NCBI GenBank assembly: GCA_002478145.1
Contig: DLMI01000023.1
Coordinates: forward strand, 11,015-62,121
DNA from: Acidobacteria bacterium UBA7540
GTDB taxonomy: Bacteria; Acidobacteriota; Terriglobia; UBA7540
Length of the DNA: 51,107 nucleotides
Direction: 5' to 3'
Shown here: piece by piece, positions 49,669 through 51,107 of the stretch
How positions within the stretch are numbered: the first letter of the stretch is position 1
How the letters are laid out: every line of letters begins with the position of its first letter
The notes under the pieces: model-generated
What the model saw: the letters and a program-made list of their open reading frames with translations, nothing else
Databases searched by the model: none
What the model was told of the DNA's origin: nothing
Position numbers and translations under genes: made by a program

Positions 49669-49753
49669 TAAAGAAAGCGTAACAGCTCACTGGTCGAGCG
49701 TCTTTGCGCCGATAATTCAACGGGGCTCAAGCCATTTACCGAAGCTGCGGATT

Positions 49754-49876
49754 CCAGGACCATTGATTCATTGAATCATTTGTTCATTGACCCATTGAAG
49801 CAGACATTCAGGTTGGGTGGAAGGACAGGCAGCAATGATTCAATGATCCGATGACTCAATGAGTCAATGGTTCTGG
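49754..49876 (+). repeat. Intervening-sequence-like hairpin in 23S helix 45
   Basis: Helix 45 is extended by a long hairpin made of TCATTGA words. The left arm (49754-49798) and right arm (49832-49876) pair over about 45 positions with a few wobbles and mismatches, leaving an unrelated loop of about 33 nt. Flanks GAAGCTGCGG and GTAGAGGAGCG fix the site. Helix 45 is a known insertion point of RNase III-excised intervening sequences in Salmonella and others. Confidence 0.85.
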
Positions 49877-50588
49877 TCTGGTAGAGGAGCGTTGAGTACA
49901 GTTTGAAGCGGGACCGCGAGGGCTCGTGGACGGTACTCAAGTGACCCTGCCGGCATAAGTAGCGATAACGGAGGTGGGAACCCTCCGCGCCGAAAGTCTA
50001 AGGTTTCCTGAGAAAGGTTAATCCGCTCAGGGTCAGTCGGTCCCTAAGGCGAGGCCGAAAGGCGTAGCTGATGGACAGCCGGTTAATATTCCGGCACTGC
50101 GGCGGGGGCGTTATTACGAAGCGGGGACGCAGGAGGATAGCGGAGTCGTCTGATGGATGGCGATGCGCGCCTCGAGGAGGATCCGGCAGGCAAATCCACC
50201 GGGTCGGTTCAAAGCCAACTCTGAGGGGTGAGCCGATCCCGCTTGGCGGGAGTAAAGTCCGTGATTTCACGCTGCCAAGAAAAGCCGCTAAGGAGTCTCT
50301 GTCGCAACCGTACCTCAAACCGACACAGGTAGACGAGGTGAATATCCAAAGGCGCTTGAGAGAACACTCGCTCAGGAACTAGGCACATTAGCTCCGTAAC
50401 TTCGGGAGAAGGAGTGCCCCCTAGGGTTCACAGCCCAAGGGGGCCGCAGCGAATCGCGCTCTGCGACTGTTTAACAAAAACACAGGTCTCTGCAAAGTCG
50501 AATACGACGTATAGGGGCTGACGCCTGCCCGGTGCCGGAAGGTTAAAGGGAGAGGTCATGTGGGAGCAATCCCGCGGCAGCTTTGAAC

Positions 50589-50680
<92 letters not shown>

Positions 50681-50709
50681 CGACAGAGCGACTGTCGTGG
50701 CGAGTGACT

Positions 50710-50750
<41 letters not shown>

Positions 50751-50751
50751 C

Positions 50752-50782
<31 letters not shown>

Positions 50783-50934
50783 CACCCTAGCCCTGAACTA
50801 TGGGGCTGTCTGCGCAGGATAGGTGGGAGGCTTTGAACCAGGGTTTTCGGGCTCTGGGGAGCCAATAGTGAGATACCACCCTGATGGTTCTGTGGTTCTA
50901 ACCTCGACCCGTAATCCGGGCCAGGGACATGGCT

Positions 50935-50991
<57 letters not shown>

Positions 50992-51107
50992 CTTGGCTCA
51001 GGCTGTTTGGAAATCAGCCGTCGAGTGCAAGGGCATAAGCCAGGCTAACTGCGAGACCAACAAGTCAAGCAGGCACGAAAGTGGGACCTAGTGATCCGGT
51101 GGTTCTG

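Overview
The window reads as chromosomal DNA of a Gram-negative bacterium, most likely an Acidobacteriota member. Pointers are a secreted VWFA protein of the type seen in Acidobacteria (7.3-8.4 kb), a large Oar-like outer-membrane beta-barrel protein, an LptE lipoprotein, G+C-rich coding DNA, and intergenic spacers packed with short repetitive words. Genus or class cannot be assigned from this sequence alone.

Layout. 0-2.5 kb: an Hsp20 chaperone with a good promoter, a vapC remnant, a DUF1579-like gene, then about 1 kb of repeats. 2.5-9.2 kb (minus strand): two secreted-protein operons, one with an Oar-like barrel, a VWA protein and a coiled-coil protein, the other with a Gly/Met-rich protein and a VWFA protein. 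9.6-13.0 kb: a pilin-like protein, then a GHMP kinase, CPBP protease and BamE-like operon. 13.2-19.4 kb: an aromatic amino-acid supercluster (trpC, trpF, trpB, trpA, chorismate mutase, DAHP synthase, prephenate dehydrogenase). 19.4-27.6 kb: DinB-like proteins, DUF1684, an AlkD-like protein, a CDP-alcohol phosphatidyltransferase, an M20 peptidase and an OPT transporter. 27.6-34.6 kb (minus strand): a GH39-like glycosidase, the psd-pssA-Asd-like-lptE envelope operon, a YdcH-like protein, rimI and tsaB. 34.9-39.4 kb: a GAF-GAF-SpoIIE phosphatase, lysA and thrB.

40.3-46.2 kb is an accessory region. It has a DUF1828/DUF1829-like gene, a protein combining a PD-(D/E)XK nuclease-like core with a C-terminal SEC-C zinc motif, a possible small protein, a large ApeA-like HEPN protein with an R-x4-H motif, and an orphan YgiT-type antitoxin. 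Its first part lies between two direct copies of a dispersed repeat. This is the best candidate for an undescribed, probably defensive, gene set, although the genes are not in one operon.

47.6-51.1 kb: a Gfo/Idh/MocA oxidoreductase, a structured leader with a candidate promoter and boxA-like site, and the first ~2.66 kb of a 23S rRNA gene. No 16S rRNA or tRNA lies upstream, so the gene looks unlinked. Its helix tips carry the same kinds of repeats that fill the intergenic DNA, including a roughly 120-nt hairpin in helix 45, the classic intervening-sequence site. The repeats (word arrays, tiny CCCGCC/GGCGGG palindromes, a MITE-like element with terminal inverted repeats and flanking direct repeats, and the CAGGCTG/GTCATTC hairpin family) are the second notable theme of the window.
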